Source: UBA5158 sp963692955
GTDB taxonomy: Bacteria; Pseudomonadota; Gammaproteobacteria; DSM-16500
Direction of reading: 5' to 3'
Assembly: GCA_963692955.1 (NCBI GenBank)
Contig: OY843587.1
Span: 372,001 to 436,000 of the forward strand
Length of the DNA: 64,000 bases
The translations under genes were made by a program, and so were the position numbers. This document shows positions 9,266 through 18,184 of this stretch, one piece after another. Positions within the stretch are counted from its first letter, which is position 1. The number at the start of each line of letters is the position of its first letter. The notes under the pieces are model-generated. The model ran no database searches, was not told where the DNA came from, and saw only the letters and a program-made list of their open reading frames with translations.

Positions 9266-10477
9266 ATGGATCGCGCAAAAAATCCTTTTTCACCAGGCGC
9301 AGGTACACCACCGCCCGAACTCGCTGGCCGAGCAGCAATTTTAGATGACGCAATGGTAGCACTTGAAAGAGTAAAAAACGGCCGCGCAGAAAAAAGCATG
9401 ATTCTAGTCGGATTGCGGGGCGTTGGGAAAACCGTCTTACTAGGCGAAATTCAGCGTTTAGCTGACGATTTAAAATATAGAACCGCTTTTATAGAAGCGC
9501 ATGAAAGCCGGCAAAAAAAGTCATTACCCGAACTTCTCATTCCGCATTTGAGACGTATCCTGTTTGATCTTGATCGGGGTGAATCCATCAGTGAAAAAGC
9601 TAAAAAGGCATTAAGAATTTTCAAAAGCTTTATCACTGCATTGAAACTGAAAAGTGGGGATGTAGAGTTTTCACTAGACTTCGAAGCCGAGACAGGCGAA
9701 GCAGATAGTGGTGATTTGCAAGTCGATCTATCGGCTCTATTTGTTGCCATAGGGGAAGCCGCAAAAGATCGTAAAACAGCAGTGGCTATTATTATAGATG
9801 AATTACAGTATGTAGGCGAAAACGAGCTTAGCGCGATGATTATGGCTATTCATAGAGTTTCGCAGAAATCATTGCCTTTAATTCTTATAGGAGCGGGTCT
9901 CCCGCAGTTAGTTGGCAAAGCGGGAAATTCGAAATCATACGCAGAACGCTTATTTTCATATCCCGAGGTCGGTGCATTAAAGAGAGAAGACGCGTATATG
10001 GCACTACAATCCCCCGTTCAAGCATTGGGTGTCAAATTCTCCGAAGACGCTTTAGATAAGATTTATGATGTAACGAAAGGCTATCCGTATTTTCTTCAAG
10101 AATGGGGATATCATGCTTGGAATATAGCGGAAATTGGATCAGCGACAATCTCTCTGAGCGATATTAATCGCGCCACCGAGCTTTCAATAAACAATCTTGA
10201 TAAAAACTTCTTTCGAGTTCGATTCGATCGACTAACACCAACTGAAAAAAAGTACGTACGCGCGCTCGCTGATTTCGGTAGAAAACCCCAACGCTCCGGT
10301 GAAATAGCTAATAAACTGGGGAAAGCAGTGGAGCAGGTTGCTCCGTTACGAGCACAACTCATTTCGAAAGGCATGATATACAGCCCGGCGCATGGAGATA
10401 TCGCTTTTACAGTGCCTCTTTTTGAAGAATTCTTAATACGCGAAATTCCTAAGTTTTCAGCTAAGGATAATTATTAA
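9266..10477 (+). CDS. AAA ATPase with C-terminal winged helix (ORC1/AAA_16-like)
   Basis: This is a single-domain AAA+ ATPase of 403 residues. An N-terminal NPF.PGAGTPPPELAGR segment typical of the family leads to Walker A GLRGVGKT (49-56). Walker B is AVAIIIDEL (172-180, Asp178-Glu179), followed by a sensor-type IGAGLPQL stretch and a winged-helix-like C-terminus from about residue 305 (LTPTEKKYVRALADFG). It resembles stand-alone bacterial ATPases related to the Orc1/Cdc6-like COG1672 group, whose biological role is largely unknown. ATG start preceded by AAGG nine bases upstream. It stands divergent from the KAP NTPase and 159 bases upstream of an XRE regulator in the same direction. Function beyond ATP hydrolysis cannot be stated. 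Confidence 0.8.
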   Translation: MDRAKNPFSPGAGTPPPELAGRAAILDDAMVALERVKNGRAEKSMILVGLRGVGKTVLLGEIQRLADDLKYRTAFIEAHESRQKKSLPELLIPHLRRILFDLDRGESISEKAKKALRIFKSFITALKLKSGDVEFSLDFEAETGEADSGDLQVDLSALFVAIGEAAKDRKTAVAIIIDELQYVGENELSAMIMAIHRVSQKSLPLILIGAGLPQLVGKAGNSKSYAERLFSYPEVGALKREDAYMALQSPVQALGVKFSEDALDKIYDVTKGYPYFLQEWGYHAWNIAEIGSATISLSDINRATELSINNLDKNFFRVRFDRLTPTEKKYVRALADFGRKPQRSGEIANKLGKAVEQVAPLRAQLISKGMIYSPAHGDIAFTVPLFEEFLIREIPKFSAKDNY

Positions 10478-10636
10478 ATTACATCTAAGCTTTTGATAAA
10501 CTTTGCTATCGAATTGCAATATTAAATTTTTTGAAAAAATTTATTTATTGTCTGAGGAAAGATATTAATGATTGAGTATTTATAGAATTAATAAAGCGAA
10601 GATTTCAAACTGCGAAACAACAATTGGAGAAGCAAC

Positions 10637-11122
10637 ATGAGCAAATCGCAATCTAACCAAATGAATGATACTTGGGAAGAAGGGTCTACGAATGTATTTG
10701 CTGATTTTGAAATGCCTGACGCAGATGAAAAATTAGCGAAAGCAGACCTTACTCTCAAAATAAATCAAATAATTAAAAAGAAAGATTTAACTCAAAAAGA
10801 AGCAGCAAAATTACTTCGAGTCGATCAATCAAAAATTTCCTTACTTAACCGTGGCAGATTATCTGATTTTTCGATAGAACGATTAGTAAAATATCTAATC
10901 TTATTAGATCGGGATGTTGAAATCGTTATTAAAGAAAATAAACAAAAAAACATTGGGCTGCGCTTAGTTTCCCGTATTTCGCTGCGCTGCATACGGGCTA
11001 CGTTTTACTATAAAAACATCTCAATTAATGCTGATGCGCCTTATTCAAAAAACTCTTCAACACCCACTGCAAAACATACAACATCGCCGCAATCCCAAAT
11101 GCGATATAAAAGAAATCCATAA
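10637..11122 (+). CDS. XRE/HigA2-like helix-turn-helix regulator with aberrant C-terminal extension
   Basis: Residues about 40-105 form a HigA2-like XRE domain: LTLKINQIIKKKDLTQKEAA, then RVDQSKISLLNRG, then a FSIERLVKYL helix and DVEIVI strand. Such proteins normally end soon after this strand, at about 95-110 residues. Here the frame continues about 55 codons, first through a repeat element (10953-11000), then through the antisense of the 3' end of the transporter gene, overlapping it by 98 bases. The extension is basic, low in structure and probably not native, so the original stop may have been lost by insertion of the repeat. ATG has GGAG seven bases upstream. No toxin partner of HigB/RelE type is adjacent; the upstream neighbour is the AAA ATPase. 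DNA-binding role is secure, target unknown. Confidence 0.7.
   Translation: MSKSQSNQMNDTWEEGSTNVFADFEMPDADEKLAKADLTLKINQIIKKKDLTQKEAAKLLRVDQSKISLLNRGRLSDFSIERLVKYLILLDRDVEIVIKENKQKNIGLRLVSRISLRCIRATFYYKNISINADAPYSKNSSTPTAKHTTSPQSQMRYKRNP
10953..11000. repeat. REP-like palindromic element with hairpin
   Basis: CCCGTAT (10971-10977) and ATACGGG (10991-10997) form a 7-bp stem around a GCTGCGC-type loop, following TTGGGCTGCGCT (10953-10964). The CCCGTAT-GCTGCGCTGC-ATACGGG arrangement is typical of dispersed bacterial intergenic palindromes. The same 12-base TTGGGCTGCGCT occurs in the hairpin element at 31457-31494. It lies where the XRE and transporter genes converge, so it may also act as a transcription stop. 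Confidence 0.6.
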
Positions 11123-12473
11123 ACGCGCTGCGGTAAATCACTAACTGCGTAGCAGGATCCGTTAACGTTTTCGGAATATTAGAAAGCTTCGCCAACCACC
11201 CCGCGAATTGGCCGCCGAAACCTAACGCCACAAACCAAATCCCCATCATCATACCGGTCAAATGCCGCGGTGATAACGTCGTCACCGCGGACAGGCCGAT
11301 CGGTGATAACAACAACTCACCCATAGTAATAAACAAATAAGCCAACACAATCCAAAACGGATTCACTAAAAATTCCGCGCTGGGAAAATACGTGCTAACA
11401 CTCAACGTTAAAAAACCCATCCCCGCCAGCGCGATTGCCGAAATAAATTTGATAAACGGCGGCGGATTACGCTTTAACAAATTCAACGTCGACCAAGACC
11501 ACGCAAACACCGGCCCTAACAAAATGACAAACACCGCTTCCAACGCATAAAAATCCGTAGTGGGAATATGCATGCCAAACCAATTTCTATCAACCAAGCG
11601 TTCCACAAACAAATTCGCGGAAAAAAATATTTGCAGGAAGAACATCCAATACACGATAGAAGAAATAATCAACGCCGTCAGCAGCAATAAATTTTGACGG
11701 TAGGGCGGCTGTTGTTTCGCCGCTAAGCCGACTAAGAAAATTAACAACGAAATACCGATCGCGGGAAACAACCAATTCGATAACGCGGAGCTTTGCAATA
11801 ACAAACTCACCAGTAAAGTTATAATGACACAGCAAACCATAAATATTAATTTGCCGCGTAATTTCAAGTCCGGCAACGCCGTCAGCGGATTATGTTTCAA
11901 CGCCAAGATTTTTTTGATCCCGATACTAAAAATAATTAAACCTAAAATCAACCCCGCGCCCGCTAAACCAAAGCCCGCGTGCCAACCAAAATTATCTTTA
12001 ATATACCCCGAAGAAATTCCCGCTAAAAAAGACCCGATATTAATCCCGATATAAAAAATCGTGAAACCCGCCTCACGGTTCGGATCACCCGGCTCATACA
12101 ACGTGCCTAACAAACTAGAAATATTCGGTTTAAATAACCCATTGCCCGTGATGATAATCGCCAGCGATAAGTAAAAATAATTCACCGGCGCAAACGCCAA
12201 CATAAAATAGCCGACGCTTAAAAACATCCCGCCCCAAATGATAGACGTTTTAAAACCCAACACGCGGTCCGCGAGAAAGCCGCCGATAATCGGCGCGATA
12301 TACGCTAACGCCGTAAACGCCCCTTGGATCGTATAACTTTGATCGTCGGAAAAACCGAACGACTTCGACATATACAACACCAACATGCCCTGCACGACAT
12401 AAAAACCGAAACGTTCCCACATTTCGGTTAAAAATAAATACGGCAGTGCTTGTGGTTGCTTATAGCCTTGCAT
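11025..12473 (-). CDS. POT/PTR family proton-dependent di/tripeptide transporter
   Basis: A 482-residue polytopic inner-membrane protein with about 12-14 hydrophobic segments. Near the N-terminus it carries the POT signature ExxERFGFY (residues about 17-25, EMWERFGFY), which couples proton binding to peptide transport. A family-typical FTIFYIGINIGSF segment follows near residue 140. Predicted to import di- and tripeptides with protons. Its start lies 5 bases after the stop of oligopeptidase A on the same strand, so the two are almost certainly co-transcribed: peptides imported here could be degraded by the peptidase. The 3' end overlaps the extended XRE frame. Family assignment firm; substrate not determined from sequence. 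Confidence 0.9.
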   Translation of the reverse strand: MQGYKQPQALPYLFLTEMWERFGFYVVQGMLVLYMSKSFGFSDDQSYTIQGAFTALAYIAPIIGGFLADRVLGFKTSIIWGGMFLSVGYFMLAFAPVNYFYLSLAIIITGNGLFKPNISSLLGTLYEPGDPNREAGFTIFYIGINIGSFLAGISSGYIKDNFGWHAGFGLAGAGLILGLIIFSIGIKKILALKHNPLTALPDLKLRGKLIFMVCCVIITLLVSLLLQSSALSNWLFPAIGISLLIFLVGLAAKQQPPYRQNLLLLTALIISSIVYWMFFLQIFFSANLFVERLVDRNWFGMHIPTTDFYALEAVFVILLGPVFAWSWSTLNLLKRNPPPFIKFISAIALAGMGFLTLSVSTYFPSAEFLVNPFWIVLAYLFITMGELLLSPIGLSAVTTLSPRHLTGMMMGIWFVALGFGGQFAGWLAKLSNIPKTLTDPATQLVIYRSAFMDFFYIAFGIAAMLYVLQWVLKSFLNKAHQH

Positions 12474-12478
12474 GGATT

Positions 12479-14527
12479 TTACTTCTCCGGTGTCAACCCA
12501 CTATGTCGTAATAGCGCGTCTATGCTGGGTTTTCTGCCGCGAAACGCGATGAAATTTTCCATCGGATCGCGCAGGCCCCCCATTTGCAAAATATTTTCTA
12601 AATAAGACTTACCCGTTTCCCGGTTAAAAATGCCGGTTTCTTCGAAGCGCGAAAACGCGTCGCTGGATAACACTTCCGCCCATTTATAACTGTAATATCC
12701 AGCCGCGTAACCGCCGGCGAAAATATGTGAAAATGAATTTTGAAAACGGTTGAATTGCGGATACGCGATGACCGCCACTTGTTTTCTCACGCCATCCAGA
12801 ATTTCTTGCACGCGCGCCCCTTTGGCGGGATCGTATTCCAGATGAATCAAGAAATCGAACAGAGAAAATTCCAATTGCCGCACCATGTGCATGCCGGATT
12901 GAAAATTTTTGGCAGCCAGCATTTTTTTGAAGAGAGCATCCGGTAAAGGTTCACCGCTATCAATCTGACTCGAGCACATATTAACGACTTCTTTATCCCA
13001 ACACCAGTGTTCCATAATCTGACTCGGAAACTCCACCGCATCCCACGGCACGCCATTGATGCCGGAAATCGCCGCGTAATCGATTTGCGTCATGAGGTGA
13101 TGCAAGCAATGGCCGAATTCATGAAACACCGTTTCCACTTCATCTTGCGTCAACAACGCCGGCTTATTGCCGAGCGGCCGCGTAAAATTACACGTTAAAA
13201 ACGCGACCGGCAATTGCAACTTACCGTCAGCAAAATAACGCCGCATGCGACACTCATCCATCCACGCCCCGTCGCGTTTATGCGGACGCGCGTATAAGTC
13301 GGTGTAAAAACTCCCGCGTAAATTTTTATTTTCATCGTATATTTCAAAATAATTGACTTGCGGGTGCCACACATCGACGCCGGTTTTTTCGACGATGGTA
13401 ATGCCATAAAGTTGTTGCACCACTTTAAACATACCTTCTAACACTTTATACGCGGGGAAATACGGTTTCAATTCTTCTTGCGAAATAGAATATTTTTCTT
13501 GGCGTAATTTTTCCGTGTAGTAAGCCGCGTCCCACGCTTCCAGTGCTTCGATGTTATCTAAGTTTTTCGCGAACGCCGTCAGCTGTTGCATTTCATCCCG
13601 CGCGGGCGCGATCGATTTGTCGACCAGATCATATAAAAAATCTAACACTAACTGCGGCTTGGCCGCCATCTTCGTCGCCAACGATAATTCCGCGTAACTA
13701 GGGAAACCTAAAATGCGCGCGATTTCATAACGCACTTCTAAAATTTCCGCCATGATAGGCGTATTGTCCCACTTACCCGCGTTCGGGCCTTGATCGGAGG
13801 CACGCGTGCTGAACGCTTGATACATTAACCAACGCAAGTCGCGGCTCTCTAAATATTTCATCGCGGCGGAGTAGCAGGGGAAATCCAGCGTCAACACCCA
13901 GCCGGTCAAACCTTTTTGCTCGGCCACTTGCGCCGCCAAACTCAACGTTTCTTCCGGCAAGCCTTTGGTCGCGTGACTGTCGGTGACATGTAGCGTCCAA
14001 CCGTGGGTGGCGTCCAAGACATTTTCGGAATACTTGGTGGTGAGCTTGCTATATCTTTTTTGCAGCGCGGCTAATTTATTTTTTTCTTCTGGCGGCAAGC
14101 TAACGCCGGACAATCTAAAATCTCTTAATTCAATTTCGATCACTTTGCGTTGGGCTGGGTTAAAAGTGGCAAACTCGGCACTTTCAGAAATGGACTTAAT
14201 TGCATTGAAAAGGGTTTCATTTTGCATGATTTCGGTGTGATAATCCGTCAACAGCGGGATACAAGCATTATATGCGGCACGCAGCGCTTCGGATTCCACC
14301 ACTGCGTGCATGTGCGCAACTGGAGACCAGACTTTGCTCAACTTGTCGCCAATTTCTTCTAAAGGCACCATAAGGTTTTCCCAGGTAAACGTAGCTTGCG
14401 CCAACAACGCGGCCAACTCAGCGCGGTTTTTAGCTAAGACTTGCTTTACGGCAGGTTCAATATGTTCTTCGGGTATCACGCTGCTAAAGACTGGCAGCGC
14501 CCCTTGCGACAATAATGGATTTTCCAT
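12479..14527 (-). CDS. prlC: Oligopeptidase A (M3 family zinc metallopeptidase)
   Basis: Cytosolic thimet-type oligopeptidase that degrades short peptides, including cleaved signal peptides in E. coli. The zinc motif HEFGH begins at His469, inside VFHEFGHCLHH, the same position as in the E. coli enzyme. The length from the ATG at 14527 is 682 aa, close to the usual 680. The open frame extends 64 codons further upstream into the glyQ promoter. However, the start at 14527 (MENPLLSQG) has AAGGTG six bases before it and matches the family N-terminus. It is followed after 5 bases by the peptide transporter and is divergent from glyQ. Confidence 0.94.
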   Translation of the reverse strand: MENPLLSQGALPVFSSVIPEEHIEPAVKQVLAKNRAELAALLAQATFTWENLMVPLEEIGDKLSKVWSPVAHMHAVVESEALRAAYNACIPLLTDYHTEIMQNETLFNAIKSISESAEFATFNPAQRKVIEIELRDFRLSGVSLPPEEKNKLAALQKRYSKLTTKYSENVLDATHGWTLHVTDSHATKGLPEETLSLAAQVAEQKGLTGWVLTLDFPCYSAAMKYLESRDLRWLMYQAFSTRASDQGPNAGKWDNTPIMAEILEVRYEIARILGFPSYAELSLATKMAAKPQLVLDFLYDLVDKSIAPARDEMQQLTAFAKNLDNIEALEAWDAAYYTEKLRQEKYSISQEELKPYFPAYKVLEGMFKVVQQLYGITIVEKTGVDVWHPQVNYFEIYDENKNLRGSFYTDLYARPHKRDGAWMDECRMRRYFADGKLQLPVAFLTCNFTRPLGNKPALLTQDEVETVFHEFGHCLHHLMTQIDYAAISGINGVPWDAVEFPSQIMEHWCWDKEVVNMCSSQIDSGEPLPDALFKKMLAAKNFQSGMHMVRQLEFSLFDFLIHLEYDPAKGARVQEILDGVRKQVAVIAYPQFNRFQNSFSHIFAGGYAAGYYSYKWAEVLSSDAFSRFEETGIFNRETGKSYLENILQMGGLRDPMENFIAFRGRKPSIDALLRHSGLTPEK

Positions 14528-14571
14528 AGGTGGCACCTTGTATTTTAATTTTTTAGGAACGTAGCATAACA

Positions 14572-14599
14572 TTGCCGAAAGTGAGTGTAATGCTATAAT
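14572..14599 (+). promoter_or_regulatory. Sigma-70-type promoter of glyQS
   Basis: TTGCCG (14572-14577) and a perfect TATAAT (14594-14599) are separated by 16 bases. They lie 28 bases before the glyQ ATG in the prlC-glyQ divergent gap. It would drive glyQ-glyS-gmhB-plsC. Confidence 0.65.
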
Positions 14600-14626
14600 C
14601 TCGCGTTCCCTCTTCCGGCGATCCAT

Positions 14627-15547
14627 ATGAAAAAAAATACACATGATGTGAAGACACTGCAAGGGATGATTGGCACCTTGCAAGATTACTGGGCGCAGCA
14701 GGGCTGCACCATCGTGCAACCTTTAGATATGGAAGTCGGCGCGGGCACGTTTCACCCCGCGACTTTCTTACGCGCGATTGGCCCGGAGCCGTGGCGCGCC
14801 GCGTATGTGCAGCCTAGCCGCCGTCCCACCGATGGCCGTTACGGCGAAAATCCCAACCGCGTGCAGCATTACTATCAATTCCAAGTGATTTTGAAACCAT
14901 CGCCTCCGAACATCCAAGCATTGTATCTCGATTCCTTGCGCGCCTTGGGCGTGGACCCATTGACTGACGATATCCGGTTTGTCGAAGACAATTGGGAATC
15001 ACCGACGCTAGGCGCGTGGGGTTTAGGTTGGGAAGTCTGGCAAAATGGTTTGGAAGTGTCGCAATTCACCTACTTCCAACAAGTCGGCGCGCTGGAATGC
15101 AGACCGGTCACCGGCGAATTAACCTATGGTTTAGAACGCTTAGCGATGGCGCTGCAAGGCATCGATAATATATATGATTTAGTCTGGAGTAAAAGCGCGA
15201 ACGGCAGCGTGACCTATGGCGACGTATTTCATCAAAACGAAGTCGAAATGTCGAAATATAACTTCGAAGCCGCTAACGTGGATTTACTGTTCCAACAATT
15301 TCACGCCTACGAACAAGAAAGCCAGCGCTTAAGTGCGATGGGTTTAGCGCTGCCGGCGTATGAAATGGTGTTGAAAGCCTCGCATACGTTTAATTTGTTA
15401 GACGCGCGGCGCGCGATTTCCGTGACGGAACGGCAACAATATATTTTAAAAATTCGCCGCTTAGCGAAGGCCGTGGCGGAAAATTATTATCAAGCCCGCG
15501 AAGCATTAGGCTTTCCGTTATTGCAGGAAAACAAACATGGCCGTTAA
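14627..15547 (+). CDS. glyQ: Glycyl-tRNA synthetase alpha subunit
   Basis: Catalytic alpha chain of the alpha2-beta2 bacterial glycyl-tRNA synthetase, which activates glycine and charges tRNA-Gly in the cytosol. Highly conserved class II segments are plain: TLQDYWAQQGC near residue 17, MEVGAGTFHPATFLR around 35-50, and GPEPW.AAYVQPSRRPTDGRYGENPNR after it. At 306 aa it matches the usual ~300. The ATG at 14627 aligns with known N-termini; the ribosome-binding site is weak. The 3' end overlaps glyS by 11 bases, as expected for two subunits made in equal amounts. Confidence 0.97.
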   Translation: MKKNTHDVKTLQGMIGTLQDYWAQQGCTIVQPLDMEVGAGTFHPATFLRAIGPEPWRAAYVQPSRRPTDGRYGENPNRVQHYYQFQVILKPSPPNIQALYLDSLRALGVDPLTDDIRFVEDNWESPTLGAWGLGWEVWQNGLEVSQFTYFQQVGALECRPVTGELTYGLERLAMALQGIDNIYDLVWSKSANGSVTYGDVFHQNEVEMSKYNFEAANVDLLFQQFHAYEQESQRLSAMGLALPAYEMVLKASHTFNLLDARRAISVTERQQYILKIRRLAKAVAENYYQAREALGFPLLQENKHGR

Positions 15548-17633
15548 AAAAGAAAATTTCCTCGTCGAAATTCACACCGAAGAATTACCGCCGAAAGCGC
15601 TAAGCCGCTTAGCGAAAAGTTTTTTGCAAGAAATCGAAACGCGTTTGCAAAAAGCCAAACTTGAATATAAAGAAGCGGAATTTTACGCGACCCCCCGACG
15701 CTTGGCGGTTTATGTGAAAGCGTTAGCGGCGGCGCAGCCGGATATGTCCGCCGAGCGCCGCGGCCCTGCCATCGGCGCCGCGTTTGACGCTAACGGTAAG
15801 CCCACGCCCGCCTGCGTGGGGTTCGCGCGTTCGTGCGGTGTCACGCCGGAACAATTGACCCGCATCAAAACGCCGCAAGGCGAATGGCTGGGACTCCAGC
15901 AAACCATCGCTGGAAAATCCGTGCAGGAATTAATGCCGACCATTATCACAGAAGCGTTAAACGCGCTGCCGATTCCAAAGCGCATGCGCTGGGGCGACGG
16001 TGTGGAAGAATTCGTGCGTCCCGTGCATTCCATCATTATGTTATACGGCGATGAAGTGATAGACGCGGAAATTCTCGGCGTCCGCACCGGCCGCGATACT
16101 GTCGGCCACCGTTTTCATGCCAAGCAACCGATCAGCATTCCCAAAGCTTCCGCGTATTTAAAACGTCTAGAAAAACCCGGCTTTGTCATCGCCGATTTCG
16201 AACGCCGTAAAGCCATGATCGAACAACAAGCCAATGACATCGTGGCGAAAGCGTTCGGCGACGACGCGCGCGTCGTGATTAGCGACGCCTTGTTAGACGA
16301 AGTCACCGGTTTAGTGGAATGGCCGGTCGCTATCATCGGCGATTTCGATCAGCGCTTTTTAGACGTGCCCGCGGAAGCGTTAGTCTCCGCGATGCAAGAC
16401 CATCAACGTTATTTCGCGATCGTCGATAAAAATGGCAAATTGATGCCGCATTTCGTGACGATTAGTAACATCGACAGCCGCGACACGCAGAGCGTCATCG
16501 CGGGCAACGAACGTGTTTTACGCGCGCGCTTATCGGACGCGGCCTTCTTTTACGAAACGGATAAAAAGCAATTGCTGACGGAACGTTTGGAAGCCTTGAA
16601 AGGGGTAGTCTTCCAAGCCAAGCTCGGCACTCTTTACGAAAAAGCCCAACGCTTATCTCAATTAACAAAATTTATCATTCAACATATGCATGGCGACGCC
16701 ACCGACGGCGCGCGCGCGGGATTATTAGCGAAGACCGATCTGACGACCGCCATGGTCGGTGAATTCCCCGAACTGCAAGGCATCGCCGGCTCTTATTACG
16801 CGCAAAACGACGGCGAAAAAACTGCCGTCGCAGTCGCGTTGAAAGAACAATACTTACCGCGTTTTTCCGGTGACGCGTTACCGGCGACGGCGTTAGGCGC
16901 CGCGTTAGCGATGGCGGAACGTTTAGATACGTTGGTCGGCGTGTTCGGTATTAACCAAGCGCCCACCGGCGATAAAGACCCGTTTTCCTTGCGCCGCGCC
17001 GCACTCGGCATTTTACGCATTTTAATCGAGCATAAAATTAATTTAGATTTAGAAAAATTATTACAGTTCAGCGCGCAAACTTACGCGGATAAATTAGCGG
17101 TTAACGACGTGACACCGGTGTTAACTTTTATTTTGGAACGTTTGAAGCCGTGGTATCAAGAACAAAATATTAATCCCGACGTCTTCGCCGCCGTGGCTGC
17201 CTTAGGTATCACGCGGCCGTATGATTTTCACTTACGCATTCAAGCGGTGCAAAACTTCAAGCAATTACCCGAAGCCGCGGCGCTCAGCGCGGCGTACAAG
17301 CGCATCAATAATATTTTAGAAAAAAATATCGACGCGCATGTCGGTGCTAGCGACAAAATCAATAACGCTTTATTGGAAGCGCAAGCCGAAATCGCGCTGG
17401 CGCGTGAAATGGCTAACATGCACGCCGCCATCGATTCGTTGTACCACGCGTCGCAATACGGCCAAGTGTTAATTCAATTAGCCGGCTTGCGCTCGGTGGT
17501 CGATGATTTCTTCGATCAAGTCATGGTGATGACGGACGATAAACCGCTGCGCGATAACCGCTTACTATTGTTAGCGCAATTACGCGCGTCATTTTTTCAA
17601 ATCGCGGACATCGCGATGTTGCAGACGAGTTAA
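15537..17633 (+). CDS. glyS: Glycyl-tRNA synthetase beta subunit
   Basis: Beta chain (698 aa, E. coli 689) that binds tRNA-Gly and is required with GlyQ for charging. The N-terminus FLVEIHTEELPPKAL and the segments YATPRRLAVYV, RRGPA, KRMRWGD..EFVRPVHSI and ALVSAMQDHQRYF are family hallmarks. An HD-like middle region and a C-terminal DALR-type anticodon-binding region (about 580-690) follow. Starts inside the end of glyQ (11-base overlap), so translation is coupled. The gmhB start lies 3 bases after its stop. Confidence 0.97.
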   Translation: MAVKKENFLVEIHTEELPPKALSRLAKSFLQEIETRLQKAKLEYKEAEFYATPRRLAVYVKALAAAQPDMSAERRGPAIGAAFDANGKPTPACVGFARSCGVTPEQLTRIKTPQGEWLGLQQTIAGKSVQELMPTIITEALNALPIPKRMRWGDGVEEFVRPVHSIIMLYGDEVIDAEILGVRTGRDTVGHRFHAKQPISIPKASAYLKRLEKPGFVIADFERRKAMIEQQANDIVAKAFGDDARVVISDALLDEVTGLVEWPVAIIGDFDQRFLDVPAEALVSAMQDHQRYFAIVDKNGKLMPHFVTISNIDSRDTQSVIAGNERVLRARLSDAAFFYETDKKQLLTERLEALKGVVFQAKLGTLYEKAQRLSQLTKFIIQHMHGDATDGARAGLLAKTDLTTAMVGEFPELQGIAGSYYAQNDGEKTAVAVALKEQYLPRFSGDALPATALGAALAMAERLDTLVGVFGINQAPTGDKDPFSLRRAALGILRILIEHKINLDLEKLLQFSAQTYADKLAVNDVTPVLTFILERLKPWYQEQNINPDVFAAVAALGITRPYDFHLRIQAVQNFKQLPEAAALSAAYKRINNILEKNIDAHVGASDKINNALLEAQAEIALAREMANMHAAIDSLYHASQYGQVLIQLAGLRSVVDDFFDQVMVMTDDKPLRDNRLLLLAQLRASFFQIADIAMLQTS

Positions 17634-17636
17634 CGC

Positions 17637-18173
17637 ATGGCATTTATAATTTTAGACCGCGACGGCGTCATTAATTTCGATTCCGATTATTACATTAAAA
17701 ACCCCGACGAATGGTTGCCCATTCCCGGCAGCCTGGCAGCGATAGCGAAATTGACCCATTTAGGCTACCGCGTCATTATCGCCACCAATCAATCCGGCAT
17801 CGCGCGCAAATTATATGACGCCGAGATGCTGGAAGAAATCCACGTGAAGTTATTGCGTGAAGTAAAAGCGGCGGGGGGTGAAATCGAAGCTATTTTCTTT
17901 TGCCCGCACCATCCGGATGAAAAGTGTATTTGCCGTAAACCGCAGCCCGGTATGTTTCATGAAATTCAAAAAAAATATGGCATGCGTTTAGAAGACACGT
18001 ATTTTGTCGGTGATTCATTTACCGATATGCAAGCGGCGCTGAACGCGGGCTGCAAACCCATTTTAGTCATGACCGGTAACGGGGAAAAAACCCTCGCCAA
18101 CCATCCCGATCTGCAAAACATTCTTCGCTACGCGGATTTAGCCGAAGCAGTCGAAAAAGTTTTTTCTGTTTAA
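17637..18173 (+). CDS. gmhB: D-glycero-beta-D-manno-heptose-1,7-bisphosphate 7-phosphatase
   Basis: HAD-superfamily phosphatase that removes the 7-phosphate from heptose 1,7-bisphosphate on the way to ADP-heptose for the LPS inner core. The nucleophile motif is LDRDGVI (Asp7, Asp9) and HAD motif II is ATNQSG (49-54). The structural zinc site is C-x-H...C-x-C (Cys89, His91, Cys97, Cys99) with RKPQPGM after it. Motif IV GDSFTDMQAA is near residue 125. Length 178 aa is typical. No clear ribosome-binding site; coupling to glyS, which ends 3 bases earlier, is likely. Heptose supply fits the waaG/waaP core genes at 25.5-28.9 kb. Confidence 0.93.
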   Translation: MAFIILDRDGVINFDSDYYIKNPDEWLPIPGSLAAIAKLTHLGYRVIIATNQSGIARKLYDAEMLEEIHVKLLREVKAAGGEIEAIFFCPHHPDEKCICRKPQPGMFHEIQKKYGMRLEDTYFVGDSFTDMQAALNAGCKPILVMTGNGEKTLANHPDLQNILRYADLAEAVEKVFSV

Positions 18174-18184
18174 CAGGTCCCCCT

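Noticed and set aside
14528..14719. Upstream extension of oligopeptidase A (64 codons)
   Set aside because: Runs through the glyQ promoter and start, lacks homology to the family N-terminus, and the internal ATG at 14527 has a clear ribosome-binding site.
15710..16087. Minus-strand frame inside glyS
   Set aside because: Antisense shadow of a conserved housekeeping gene.
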